Below, one piece after another: positions 26,227-34,786 of a stretch of DNA of 64,000 bases. The stretch is from contig NZ_RJZE01000020.1 in assembly GCF_003986935.1 (NCBI RefSeq), positions 62,001-126,000 on the forward strand, given 5' to 3'. The position numbers and the translations under genes were made by a program. The DNA comes from Paraburkholderia kururiensis JCM 10599 = LMG 19447 (GTDB taxonomy: Bacteria > Pseudomonadota > Gammaproteobacteria > Burkholderiales > Burkholderiaceae). Under the pieces are notes generated by a model. That model made no database searches and was not told the origin of the DNA. It was given only the letters and a program-made list of their open reading frames with translations. Each line of letters opens with the position of its first letter. Positions within the stretch are counted from its first letter, which is position 1.

Positions 26227-27384
26227 ATGCAGTTCATGCAAATCGACAAGCACGCCGTGCTCGACCGCATCAAGCGGATGTTCGCGGGCTTCGACCGTCC
26301 GCTCGCGCTTACTGTCTTCCTGCTGCTGTGCGTGGGCATCGTCACGCTGTACAGCGCGAGTCTGGACGTGCCGGGCCGCGTGGAAGACCAGCTTCGCAAC
26401 ATCCTGTTGACCTTCGTGCTGATGTGGGCGCTCGCCAATGTGCCCCCCACTACGCTGATGCGCTTCGCGGTGCCGCTTTACACCGTGGGCATCGCGCTGC
26501 TGGTCGGGGTCGCGATGTTCGGTCTCACGCGCAAGGGCGCGAAGCGCTGGATCAACGTCGGCGTGGTGATCCAGCCGTCGGAGATTCTCAAGATCGCCGT
26601 TCCGCTCATGCTGGCCTGGTACTTCCAGCGTCGCGAGGGCGTGATCCGCTGGTACGACTACGTGGTGGGCTTCGTGATTCTCGGGCTGCCGGTCGCGCTG
26701 ATCGCCAAGCAGCCTGACCTGGGCACCGCGGTGCTCGTGTTCGCTGCGGGCTTTTTCGTGATCTATTTCGCGGGGCTCAGCTTCAAGCTGATCGTGCCCG
26801 TGCTGATTGCGGGCGTGATTGCGGTGGGGTCGATTGCGGTCTTCCAGGATCGCATCTGCCAGCCCGAGGTCAACTGGCCCTTGATGCACGACTACCAGAA
26901 GCACCGCATCTGCACGCTGCTCGACCCCACGTCAGACCCGCTCGGTAAAGGCTTTCACACTATTCAGGCGGTGATCGCGATCGGCTCGGGCGGACCGCTC
27001 GGCAAGGGCTGGCTCAAGGGCACGCAGGCGCATCTGGAGTTCATCCCCGAAAAGCATACCGACTTCATCTTCGCCGTCTTTTCCGAGGAATTCGGGCTGA
27101 TGGGCGGCATCGTGCTGCTCACCCTCTACATGGCGCTCATTGCGCGCGGGCTCTACATCGCTGCCAATGGGGCAACGCTGTTCGGGCGACTGCTGGCGGG
27201 GTCGCTGACGATGGCGTTCTTCACCTACGCGTTCGTCAACATCGGCATGGTGAGCGGCATCCTGCCGGTGGTCGGCGTGCCGCTGCCCTTCATGAGCTAC
27301 GGCGGCACCGCGCTCACGACACTCGGCATCGCGATCGGACTCATCATGAGCGTCGCGCGGCAAAAACGGCTGATGCAGAGCTAG
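26227..27384 (+). CDS. rodA: Rod shape-determining SEDS glycosyltransferase RodA
   Basis: The protein has 385 residues and about ten membrane helices. RodA polymerises glycan strands with PBP2. The SEDS signature GMVSGILPVVGVPLPFMSYGG lies near the C-terminus (shown to 20 residues: MVSGILPVVGVPLPFMSYGG). KQPDLGTA (about 156-163) and PEKHTDFIFAVFSEEFG carry conserved polar residues. The ATG at 26227 has TAAGGAGA just upstream, overlapping the spacer after mrdA. Confidence 0.97.
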   Translation: MQFMQIDKHAVLDRIKRMFAGFDRPLALTVFLLLCVGIVTLYSASLDVPGRVEDQLRNILLTFVLMWALANVPPTTLMRFAVPLYTVGIALLVGVAMFGLTRKGAKRWINVGVVIQPSEILKIAVPLMLAWYFQRREGVIRWYDYVVGFVILGLPVALIAKQPDLGTAVLVFAAGFFVIYFAGLSFKLIVPVLIAGVIAVGSIAVFQDRICQPEVNWPLMHDYQKHRICTLLDPTSDPLGKGFHTIQAVIAIGSGGPLGKGWLKGTQAHLEFIPEKHTDFIFAVFSEEFGLMGGIVLLTLYMALIARGLYIAANGATLFGRLLAGSLTMAFFTYAFVNIGMVSGILPVVGVPLPFMSYGGTALTTLGIAIGLIMSVARQKRLMQS

Positions 27385-27387
27385 GTA

Positions 27388-27429
27388 GCGCTGCGCGGTT
27401 GCGGCCCGCGCGGTGCCGCAACGCAGCGC
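27388..27429. terminator. Strong hairpin between rodA and the convergent Sel1 gene
   Basis: Outer arms GCGCTGCG (27388-27395) and CGCAGCGC (27422-27429) enclose inner arms TTGCGGC / GCCGCAA. There is no T tract, so it is a possible Rho-dependent or mRNA-stabilising end rather than a classic intrinsic terminator. Confidence 0.45.
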
Positions 27430-27441
27430 ACGGCTGATTTC

Positions 27442-28137
27442 TTATTGCGTCGGCGCGGCCTTCTGAATCTGCGCACTCAACTGCTGGTACTTGAGGCGCG
27501 CCGCCGGATCGCCCTGCGCCGCAGCCGCCGCGTAATAGGCGCGCGCCACGTTCAGGTTCTTTGCCACGCCGTCGCCGCCACGTTCGTAAAAGGAGCCGGC
27601 CACGTATTGCGCGGTCATGTCGCCGCCCTCGGCGGCCTTCTTGTACCAGTAGAACGCCTGGCGGTTGTCGCGCGAGGTGCCGCGACCGTCCAGGAACTGA
27701 TTGGCGAGCGCGAGTTCCGCCTGCACATGGCCCTGTTGCGCCGCCTTCAGAAACCACTGATGCGCCTCAGCCGGATCGCGGCCGACGAAGTCGCCGTCGT
27801 CGTACATCTTCCCGTAGACATACTGCGCGTGCGACATGTTGGCGTCCGCGGCCTTGCGCAGCCACTTCTTGCCCTCGTCGACGTTGGCGGCCGTGCCCTC
27901 GCCGTTGAGCAGCATCATCGCGTAATTGAATTCGGCGAGCCGGTTGCCGCGCTGCGCCGCCTGACGGAATTCCACAAGCGCCGCGCCGACGTTTCCGGCG
28001 TTGTAGTCGGCCACCGCCGATTCAGTCTGGGGATCGCTCTTGCCGCCACCTTGCTGCTGCGCGAGCGCCAAGGCTGGGCCACCCATAAAGAGCCCGCCCG
28101 CCGCCGCGAGCGCAGCGATTAGCCGACGCGTTTTCAT
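27442..28137 (-). CDS. Sel1-repeat (TPR-like) exported protein
   Basis: The protein has 231 residues. A signal peptide (RRLIAALAAAGGLFMGGPAL, cleavage after ALA) is followed by about five Sel1 repeats, e.g. ALVEFRQAAQRGNRLAEFNY, KKWLRKAADANMSHAQYVYG and AHQWFLKAAQQGHVQAELAL. Such periplasmic solenoids usually mediate protein-protein contacts; no partner is known. Its ATG overlaps the stop of the upstream aldolase gene, so the two are coupled although functionally unrelated in appearance. Confidence 0.85.
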   Translation of the reverse strand: MKTRRLIAALAAAGGLFMGGPALALAQQQGGGKSDPQTESAVADYNAGNVGAALVEFRQAAQRGNRLAEFNYAMMLLNGEGTAANVDEGKKWLRKAADANMSHAQYVYGKMYDDGDFVGRDPAEAHQWFLKAAQQGHVQAELALANQFLDGRGTSRDNRQAFYWYKKAAEGGDMTAQYVAGSFYERGGDGVAKNLNVARAYYAAAAAQGDPAARLKYQQLSAQIQKAAPTQ

Positions 28138-28916
28138 GACCGTACCTCCTGCAACGCCTGGCGCGTTGCCCGCAACATCCACATGACGTCCGCAGCGAGC
28201 GCGATGAAGTTGAAGCCCGCTTCGCGGTACTGACGCGCACTGGCCACGTCCAGTGCAAAAATGCCCGCCGCGATACCCGCGGCACGCGCCGCTGCAACCA
28301 CCTTCGCCATGGCGGCCTGCACATCGGGATGCTTCGAGTCGCCCAGATGGCCAAGGCTCGCAGCCAGATCCGCCGGTCCGACGAACACGCAGTCCACGCC
28401 CGGCGTGGCCGCAATGCGTTCCACCTCTTGCAAGCCCTGCGCCGACTCGATCTGCACGATGGTCGCGATCTGCGCGTTGGCCGTCTGAAGATAGTCGCGC
28501 CGCATGCCATAGGCCGCCGCGCGCACGACGCCAGCCACACCGCGCAGACCATCGGGCGTGCTCTGCGACGGATACTGCGTGAGCCGAACGGCATGCGCCG
28601 CCTGGTCGGCCGATTCGACGTTCGGGAACATCACGGTGCGCGCGCCGACATCCAGTACGCGCTTGACGAGCCACGGCTCGTTGGCCGGCAGGCGCACCAC
28701 CGGTTCGCTCGGCAGATGTGCCGCGGCGATCGCCCGCAGCTGGGCGGTCACGTCGACGCTGTCGTTGGGCGTGTGTTCCATGTCGATCAGCAGCCAGTCG
28801 AAGCCCGCGTGCGCGAGCGCCTCGGCTGCCGTTTCACTGCCCATGGAAAGCCACAGACCGTACAGCGGCCCGGCCTCCTTGAGCCGCTCTTTGAGGGGAT
28901 TCGTGAAGGTGCTCAT
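28134..28916 (-). CDS. HpcH/HpaI family aldolase (class II pyruvate aldolase type)
   Basis: The protein has 260 residues. This TIM-barrel aldolase or citrate-lyase-like enzyme shows WLLIDMEHTPND, EPVVRLPANEP, the metal-ligand Glu of QIESAQGLQEV and the Asp of CVFVGPADLAASLG. Related enzymes cleave 4-hydroxy-2-oxo acids to pyruvate and an aldehyde; the substrate here is unknown. Translation is coupled to the Sel1 gene downstream (ATGA). Confidence 0.88.
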   Translation of the reverse strand: MSTFTNPLKERLKEAGPLYGLWLSMGSETAAEALAHAGFDWLLIDMEHTPNDSVDVTAQLRAIAAAHLPSEPVVRLPANEPWLVKRVLDVGARTVMFPNVESADQAAHAVRLTQYPSQSTPDGLRGVAGVVRAAAYGMRRDYLQTANAQIATIVQIESAQGLQEVERIAATPGVDCVFVGPADLAASLGHLGDSKHPDVQAAMAKVVAAARAAGIAAGIFALDVASARQYREAGFNFIALAADVMWMLRATRQALQEVRS

Positions 28917-29160
28917 CGCCGCGCTCCTTGCGAAAGAGCGACGGCGCCGGCTGGCGGATGCCGTTCAGCCAGGCTGCGCGCGCCGCATGGACGCGTGTCG
29001 CGCGTGTGCGCGTGTGGCTGAACGCCTTGGGAAATTGCGGCCGGCACGTCTCGCTCCATGTGATTGTGGAGCGATCATACCGTGACAATAACGGGCACGC
29101 GTCGGGGCGGGTCAGCTCCCGCCGGAGGCCCGAATCGTGGGCCTCGCTCGCCGGCGCTGA

Positions 29161-29607
29161 CTAGTCGCGGGTCACTTCCGCCCAGCAATTCGGCGTTTCG
29201 TAGAGACGCACGCGCGCCAGACGCAGATTCACGCCGTAGTGGGCGTCGTAGACGTTCGACAGGATGTCGAACGCGATGGCCGCGAGGTTTTCGACCGTGG
29301 GAATGCGGTCCAGCACCACGGTCTTGTGGCCGGGCAGCGAGTCGAGGAAACCGCGCACCTGCGTGTCGCCCTCGAAGACGAGGAACGCATGGTCCCAGCG
29401 GTCCACCAGATGCTGGTTCGCGAGCGCCTTCACGTCCGCGAAGTCCATCACCATGCCGCGATCCGGCGCGCCTTCCGTCTCCACCAGATCGCCCTGCAGC
29501 GTGATTTCGAGCACATAGCGATGGCCGTGCAGATTGCGGCACTGGCTGCGGTGGTCGGGAATGCGGTGGCCCGCATCGAATTCGAGTTTTCGGGTAATCG
29601 TCAGCAC
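29161..29607 (-). CDS. queD: 6-carboxytetrahydropterin synthase QueD
   Basis: The protein has 148 residues with a GTG start eight bases after queE. QueD makes the pterin intermediate of preQ0/queuosine synthesis. Zinc ligands are His14, His27 and His29 (AGHRI, LHGH) and the catalytic cysteine is Cys23 (SQCRNLHGH). It is the last gene of queC-queE-queD. Confidence 0.93.
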   Translation of the reverse strand: MLTITRKLEFDAGHRIPDHRSQCRNLHGHRYVLEITLQGDLVETEGAPDRGMVMDFADVKALANQHLVDRWDHAFLVFEGDTQVRGFLDSLPGHKTVVLDRIPTVENLAAIAFDILSNVYDAHYGVNLRLARVRLYETPNCWAEVTRD

Positions 29608-29613
29608 GGCGGA

Positions 29614-30246
29614 TCAGGGAATGTTCAGGTACTTGTGAGTCTGCATGGACAGCCGCCAGCGCGGATGCCGTTTGCACCAGTCGATGGCGAGCTTCGTGTT
29701 GATGTCGCGCGAAGGGCCGTCCATGGGCTGCACGAGAAAGTAATCGAAATCGAGCTTCTCGTAGTCGGCGAGGCGCTGGTTGTCCTGCGGCACGACAACC
29801 TTCAGCTCGTTGCCCTTCGTCACGACGAGCGGCGCGTCGGCCTTCGGGCTCACGCAGATCCAGTCGATCGTCTCGAGCACCGGCAGCGAGCCGTTCGTTT
29901 CGATGGCGATCTCAAAGCCCGCTTCGTGCAGCGCATCGACGAACGGCGGGTCGATCTGCAGCATCGGCTCGCCGCCCGTGCAGACGACGAAGCGGTGCGC
30001 TTCGCCTGCGGGCCACAGCGACGCGATTTTCGCGACGAGGTCGGCGGCGTCGCGATACTTGCCGCCGTTCTCGCCGTCGGTGCCAACGAAGTCGGTATCG
30101 CAGAAACGGCACACGGCTTCGCTGCGATCCTCCTCGCGGCCGGACCACAGGTTGCAGCCGGCGAACCGGCAGAACACGGCCGGACGGCCGGCGTTCGCGC
30201 CCTCGCCCTGCAACGTATAGAAGATTTCCTTGACCGCGTACGTCAT
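29614..30246 (-). CDS. queE: 7-carboxy-7-deazaguanine synthase QueE (CX14CX2C type)
   Basis: The protein has 210 residues. This radical-SAM enzyme contracts the pterin ring to 7-carboxy-7-deazaguanine. The iron-sulfur site is the unusual spaced form seen in Burkholderia QueE: CNLW, then 14 residues after the first Cys, then CRFCDT (CX14CX2C rather than CX3CX2C). SAM-binding GGEPML follows. The ATG at 30246 (MTYAVKEIFYTLQGEG) is preferred; the frame extends upstream without conserved sequence. Confidence 0.94.
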   Translation of the reverse strand: MTYAVKEIFYTLQGEGANAGRPAVFCRFAGCNLWSGREEDRSEAVCRFCDTDFVGTDGENGGKYRDAADLVAKIASLWPAGEAHRFVVCTGGEPMLQIDPPFVDALHEAGFEIAIETNGSLPVLETIDWICVSPKADAPLVVTKGNELKVVVPQDNQRLADYEKLDFDYFLVQPMDGPSRDINTKLAIDWCKRHPRWRLSMQTHKYLNIP

Positions 30247-30323
30247 GCTGCTTTCTGTCTGTGTTCGTCCTGGCGTGGGATCACGCCTTCGATTTGCGTC
30301 GCCGCTGCGTGTGCGGCACAGGC

Positions 30324-31055
30324 TCACACGGGCGAAGTCACCTTCTCGCCGGCGAGCCACGCCTCGTATCCGCGTTTGCGCAGCCGGCATGCCGGGCATT
30401 CGCCGCAGCCAAAGCCCCAGCTATGCAGTTCCGCCCGTTCGCCGACGTAGCACGTGTGCGTTTCCACGCGAATCAGTTCCACGAGCGCATCGCCGCCCAG
30501 CTCATGCGCAAGCCGCCACGTATCGGCCTTGTCGAGCCACATGAGCGGCGTTTCCAGCACGAAGCGGCTGTCCATGCCGAGATTGAGCGCCACCTGCAAC
30601 GCCTTCATGGTGTCGTCGCGGCAATCCGGGTAGCCCGAGAAATCCGTTTCGCACATTCCGCCGACCAGCACCTGCAATCCACGCCGGTACGCAATCGCCG
30701 CCGCGATCGTCATGAACATGAGGTTGCGGCCCGGCACGAACGTGTTCGGCAGCCCGTTCGCGGAGGCTTCGATCTCGATCTCGCGCGTCATCGCCGTTTC
30801 GCTGATCGCGCCGAGCACCGAGAGGTCGATCATGTGATCGTCGCCCAGGCGAGCGCCCCAAGCCGGAAACTGCTGGGCAATCGCGTTGCGGAAGCTCTCG
30901 CGGCACTCCAGTTCGATGCGGTGCCGCTGGCCGTAGTCGAAGCCCAGCGTTTCTACCGTCTCAAAGCGGTCGAGCGCCCATGCAAGGCAAGTGGCCGAGT
31001 CCTGGCCGCCCGAAAACAGCACAAGCGCGCTGTTTTTAGCGTCTGTTCGAGTCAC
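30324..31055 (-). CDS. queC: 7-cyano-7-deazaguanine (preQ0) synthase QueC
   Basis: The protein has 243 residues with a GTG start. This ATP-dependent ligase makes preQ0. The PP-loop LFSGGQDSATCL is at the N-terminus, and a zinc site near the C-terminus is built from CGECPACRLRKRG plus an upstream Cys. It precedes queE by 77 bases on the same strand. No preQ1 riboswitch was recognisable in the upstream region. Confidence 0.94.
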   Translation of the reverse strand: MTRTDAKNSALVLFSGGQDSATCLAWALDRFETVETLGFDYGQRHRIELECRESFRNAIAQQFPAWGARLGDDHMIDLSVLGAISETAMTREIEIEASANGLPNTFVPGRNLMFMTIAAAIAYRRGLQVLVGGMCETDFSGYPDCRDDTMKALQVALNLGMDSRFVLETPLMWLDKADTWRLAHELGGDALVELIRVETHTCYVGERAELHSWGFGCGECPACRLRKRGYEAWLAGEKVTSPV

Positions 31056-31364
31056 CGTGAAGCTCCGTGTATTGAGTGGGGGCGCCGCGCTCGCCTCGTG
31101 TGCACCCTACGTGCGACGAAGCAGCGCGAAGCGGCAGTGCCGCGGCCCGGGCAGTATAGGTCGCGCCATCTGCTGCAGGGCGCGCACGCGCTTATACCGC
31201 CAATCGTCAGAATCTGTCGCCCCGGCGCACGGGCCGGACAGCGGGTTCGGCCTGCTGCACACTCGTGCCGTTGCTGGAACGGCGGGCCTTGATCGGAACT
31301 CGCGAACGGGGCAATCGACGCATGGCGATTGGCGCTTCCGTCTTGCTGCTTCGGTCGCGATGTA
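31056..31364. other. Gene-free region upstream of queC
   Basis: About 310 bases without a supportable gene or RNA. ORFs crossing it are Arg-rich and unlike proteins. A palindrome lies at its far end (31365-31385). Confidence 0.5.
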
Positions 31365-31385
31365 GCGCGTTATATTATCACGCGC
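31365..31385. promoter_or_regulatory. 21-bp near-perfect palindrome (candidate operator, Zur-like core)
   Basis: The arms GCGCGT and ACGCGC flank TATATTATC; the whole 21 bases are palindromic except for one mismatched pair. The core GTTATATTATCAC (31369-31381) differs at one position from a GTTATA-N-TATAAC arrangement typical of proteobacterial Zur boxes. It lies between tRNA-Phe and queC, about 310 bases before queC. Binding protein and target are inferred. Confidence 0.35.
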
Positions 31386-31443
31386 CCCATACCGCCACCG
31401 GCGAGCCGGCCGGGCCTACCCGCCTGGACACTGGCCAAAACGA

Positions 31444-31476
31444 AAGCCCCAGGAATCTGACGATTTCCTGGGGCTT
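31444..31476 (-). terminator. Terminator of tRNA-Phe
   Basis: The perfect 12-base-pair hairpin AAGCCCCAGGAA / TTCCTGGGGCTT sits ten bases downstream of the tRNA on the minus strand, followed by TCGTTTT. Confidence 0.75.
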
Positions 31477-31485
31477 ACTTAATTC

Positions 31486-31561
31486 TGGTGGCCTGGGGCG
31501 GAATCGAACCACCGACACGCGGATTTTCAATCCGCTGCTCTACCAACTGAGCTACCGGGCC
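31486..31561 (-). tRNA. tRNA-Phe (anticodon GAA)
   Basis: A 76-base cloverleaf including the encoded CCA. D-arm GCTCAGTTGGTAGAGC, anticodon stem-loop GCGGA-TTGAAAA-TCCGC (anticodon GAA) and T-loop TTCGATT are all present. The acceptor stem has one C-A mismatch (position 5 with 68). Confidence 0.97.
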
Positions 31562-31672
31562 AACGAAGAAGCGAGAGTATAGCAAAGCACTACGCGCACC
31601 TCAAGCCCTCGTCCGAAAATTTCCGGGCCCACTGCTGCCAGGCTTCGAGCCGCCCGACGCACATCGCGCCGT

Positions 31673-32362
31673 TCATTCCCCCTTGTTCTTGCCGAGGTCG
31701 ACGCCCAGCTGCTTGAGCTTACGGTACAGGTGCGTGCGTTCGAGGCCGGTTTTTTCCGCCACGCGCGTCATGCTGCCGTTCTCGCGCGCAAGGTGGTACT
31801 CGAAATACGCGCGCTCGAAGGCGTCGCGCGCATCGCGCAGCGGAATGTCGAACGAAATCGAGGCGGTTTGCAGCGCGGCCGCACCGGTCGTCACGCCGTC
31901 CGCGGAGAGAATGGGTAGCGCCGCAGCCGACGCAATCGCCGTCGTTCCCGCCGACGCAGGCGGCTTGGCCGCCGCGCCCGCCGCTACCGGCGCCGCCGTG
32001 CCGCGCGCAAGTCCCTGCTCCACCGCCTTCAGCAGCTTTTGCAGCGCGATCGGCTTTTCGAGGAAATTAAGCGCGCCGATCTTCGTGGCCTCGACGGCGG
32101 TGTCGATGGTCGCGTGCCCCGACATCATGATCACCGGCATGGTGAGCTGCCCCTGGGCCGCCCACTCCTTCAACAGCGTGACGCCATCGGTGTCCGGCAT
32201 CCAGATGTCGAGCAGCACGAGATCGGGCGCCTGACGCAGGCGAAAGTCGCGCGCTTCCTGTGCGTTTTCCGCCACCTCGACGACGTGTCCCTCGTCGCTC
32301 AGGATCTCCGAGAGCAATTCCCGGATACCCATTTCGTCATCTACCACCAGGATGGTTGCCAT
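31673..32362 (-). CDS. NtrX-like response regulator without AAA+ domain
   Basis: The protein has 229 residues. The receiver domain has VVDDE, phospho-acceptor Asp52 in LLDIWMPDTDG, and MSGHATIDTAVEATKIGALN as in the NtrC/NtrX family. An Ala-rich linker (about 122-170) leads directly to a Fis-type HTH (MTRVAEKTGLERTHLYRKLK). The sigma-54-interacting AAA+ domain is absent, so it cannot act as a classical sigma-54 activator. It is preceded at zero spacing by its kinase gene. Confidence 0.9.
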   Translation of the reverse strand: MATILVVDDEMGIRELLSEILSDEGHVVEVAENAQEARDFRLRQAPDLVLLDIWMPDTDGVTLLKEWAAQGQLTMPVIMMSGHATIDTAVEATKIGALNFLEKPIALQKLLKAVEQGLARGTAAPVAAGAAAKPPASAGTTAIASAAALPILSADGVTTGAAALQTASISFDIPLRDARDAFERAYFEYHLARENGSMTRVAEKTGLERTHLYRKLKQLGVDLGKNKGE

Positions 32363-34786
32363 TTAAGCTGCCCTTGTCTGCACTGTTGCTTTTGTCGTTC
32401 CCTGTGAGGCCGCGCGGGCCGTCTTCTCCCCTGTGCTGGGGGCGGCGGCATCGTCCGCGAGCTGGAGAAAGAGAATCGAAATCTGGGCGCCCTCGACCAC
32501 GTCGCCCGCTCTCAGCCGGTTGCGAATGTCGATGCGCGCGCCGTGTTCGTCGACGATCTTCTTGACCATCGCGAGTCCCAGCCCTGTCCCTTTGGCCTTG
32601 GTCGTCACGTAAGGTTCGAATGCGCGCGTCAGGATGCGCGCGGGAAAGCCGGGCCCGTTGTCGGAAACGGTCAGGCGCACCGCGACGCGCGTCTTACCTT
32701 CGGCGTCGGGATCGCCATATTCTACTGTTCTCGTTTCGAGCAGCACACGCGGCTGCTCGACGTCCGCCACCGCGTCCTGTGCATTCTGCAGCAGGTTATG
32801 GATCACCTGGCGCAGCTGCGTCGCGTCGCCGCGAATCACGGGCAGCGCGGCAAGCTCGACGTGAATCGCGCTCTTGCCTTCCTCGATGCCGTAGAGCGTC
32901 AGCACTTCGCTCACCAAATCGTTGAGCTGGAGGTTCGCGAGCACGGCGGGCGGCGTGCGGGCGTAGTCGCGGAAGTTGTCGACCATCTGCTTCATCGCCG
33001 CGACCTGATTGACGATGGTCGTGGCGCCGCGCTTGAGCACGTCGGCGTCGGCGGGCGCGAGCTTGTCGGAGAGCTTCATCTGCAGGCGCTCGGCCGAAAG
33101 CTGGATGGGCGTAAGCGGATTCTTGATCTCGTGCGCAAGACGCCGCGCCACTTCGCCCCAGGCGACGGAACGCTGCGCGGAAATCACGTCGGAGATGTCG
33201 TCGAACACCACCACGTAGCCTGCCGTCTGCACGTTGCCATTGGCGTCGATCGCGTCGCCGGCCGCCGTTTCGGACACGAGCCGTGCGCCGCGCACGAGCA
33301 GCGTGAGCGGATCGGTCTCGCCCGGCACCTGCACCGAAAACTGCTGCTGCCAGTGTCCGCGATCGGCGTGGCCGTCGCCGGCCGCTTCGCGATCGGCAAA
33401 GGCCTTGCGCACCATCGCGCCGAACTCGGCCAGCACGCCGATGCGCTCGAGCGAAGAGCCCAGCATCGCCTGGAACGGCTGGCGGAAGATACGCTCGGCG
33501 CCGGGATTCGCCGTGGTCAGGCGGAACTGCCGGTCGAACACGAACACGCCCGCCGTCAGGTTGGCGAGAATGCTTTCGAGATACGCCTTCGAATGCTCGA
33601 GCGCTATGCGGTTCTTTTCCACCGCGGCGCGCGCTTCGGAAAGCTGCCGCGTCATCGCGTTGAACGACTGCGTGAGGAAGCCCAGCTCGTCGCGCGACTT
33701 GACCTCGCGCTTGGGCGTGTAGTCGCCTTCGGTCACTTCCTTCGTGCCTTGCGCGAGCAGGAAGAGCGGACGCGCAAGCTGGTTGCCGAGCGCAAGCGCA
33801 ATCATCATCGCGATGAAGGTGGCGAGGAAGAGCGCGAGCGTGAGCGTGCCGATATACATCTTGCGCAAGCCCGTCCGGCCGAGCGCCTTCTCCTGATATT
33901 CGCGGTAGGCGCGCTGCACGGCATCCGCGTTGCGCGCGAGCGTGGGCGGGACCGGCTGCGTGAGTTGCAGGAAGCGTTCGGTGGGCTGCAGCAGCGACGC
34001 GTTGGTGTCCGGAATGCGCTGAACCACGCGCAGTCGCAACGCGCCCTTGCTGCCGTGCTCGCGCGGATCGCCGTCCACTTCGCCTTCGATCGCAGCGAAG
34101 CCGCGGCCGCGCGCCTGGTCGATCATCAGCGGCGTGGGCAGATCGGTGGGCACGAGCGACGAGAGATTGCCCGACGCCTGTGCCACCACGTGCATCTCGG
34201 GCGTGGCGCCCGACATGCTGCGCACGGGCTCGACGATGGTCGCGTCCTGCACGCTGAACTGGTCACGCAGACGCAGCAGCGTGAGCGTGGTGCCGGCCGC
34301 GTCGGCGCTCGCAAGCTGCTCGGCCATGAGACGGCCCTTCGTCTGCAGATCCGAGAGCGACGCGTCGAGCATGCCGCGCCCGAGGTTGAGGCCCGACGTG
34401 AGCGCGGTTTCGACATTGACGTCGAACCACGACTCGATGCTGCGCGAAACGAACTGATACGACACCACGTAGATGATGCCGCCCGGCACGACGCCCACCA
34501 GCGCGAAAAAGAACGCCAGCTTGGCGAGCAGCCGCGTGCCGAACTTGCCCTTCCTGAGCCGCGACACGATCACGACCACGAGGGCCGTCACCACGAGCAT
34601 GAAGATCAGCGCGACGGCGATGTTGGCCGCGTAGAGCCACGAGTAGTATCGGTCGAAGAATTCGGTGTTGGCGCTCGCCGCCGCAAGCAGCACGAGCAGC
34701 AAAACGGCCGTGACGGCGACCGTCAGGACAAGCAGCCTGACGACGACGCTACTGACACTGGTGGCGCGGCGCACTCTATTTAGCAC
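32363..34786 (-). CDS. NtrY-like sensor histidine kinase
   Basis: The protein has 807 residues with a GTG start. Two or three N-terminal membrane segments flank a large periplasmic region. A HAMP domain, a PAS domain (YLESILANLTAGVFVFDRQF), HisKA with the phospho-acceptor His near 551 (RRLAHEIKNPLTPIQLSAER) and HATPase (DNGPGFP, GTGLGLAMVKKIV) follow. The architecture is that of NtrY. It sits downstream of rsmB and the DUF4390 gene in one minus-strand operon and pairs with the following regulator. Confidence 0.92.
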   Translation of the reverse strand: MLNRVRRATSVSSVVVRLLVLTVAVTAVLLLVLLAAASANTEFFDRYYSWLYAANIAVALIFMLVVTALVVVIVSRLRKGKFGTRLLAKLAFFFALVGVVPGGIIYVVSYQFVSRSIESWFDVNVETALTSGLNLGRGMLDASLSDLQTKGRLMAEQLASADAAGTTLTLLRLRDQFSVQDATIVEPVRSMSGATPEMHVVAQASGNLSSLVPTDLPTPLMIDQARGRGFAAIEGEVDGDPREHGSKGALRLRVVQRIPDTNASLLQPTERFLQLTQPVPPTLARNADAVQRAYREYQEKALGRTGLRKMYIGTLTLALFLATFIAMMIALALGNQLARPLFLLAQGTKEVTEGDYTPKREVKSRDELGFLTQSFNAMTRQLSEARAAVEKNRIALEHSKAYLESILANLTAGVFVFDRQFRLTTANPGAERIFRQPFQAMLGSSLERIGVLAEFGAMVRKAFADREAAGDGHADRGHWQQQFSVQVPGETDPLTLLVRGARLVSETAAGDAIDANGNVQTAGYVVVFDDISDVISAQRSVAWGEVARRLAHEIKNPLTPIQLSAERLQMKLSDKLAPADADVLKRGATTIVNQVAAMKQMVDNFRDYARTPPAVLANLQLNDLVSEVLTLYGIEEGKSAIHVELAALPVIRGDATQLRQVIHNLLQNAQDAVADVEQPRVLLETRTVEYGDPDAEGKTRVAVRLTVSDNGPGFPARILTRAFEPYVTTKAKGTGLGLAMVKKIVDEHGARIDIRNRLRAGDVVEGAQISILFLQLADDAAAPSTGEKTARAASQGTTKATVQTRAA

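Noticed and set aside
31056..31364. preQ1 riboswitch before queC
   Set aside because: No compact pseudoknot with the A-rich 3' tail and CTAA-type pairing was visible.
32543..34783. 746-codon plus-strand ORF opposite the NtrY-like kinase
   Set aside because: Antisense shadow of a clear histidine kinase.
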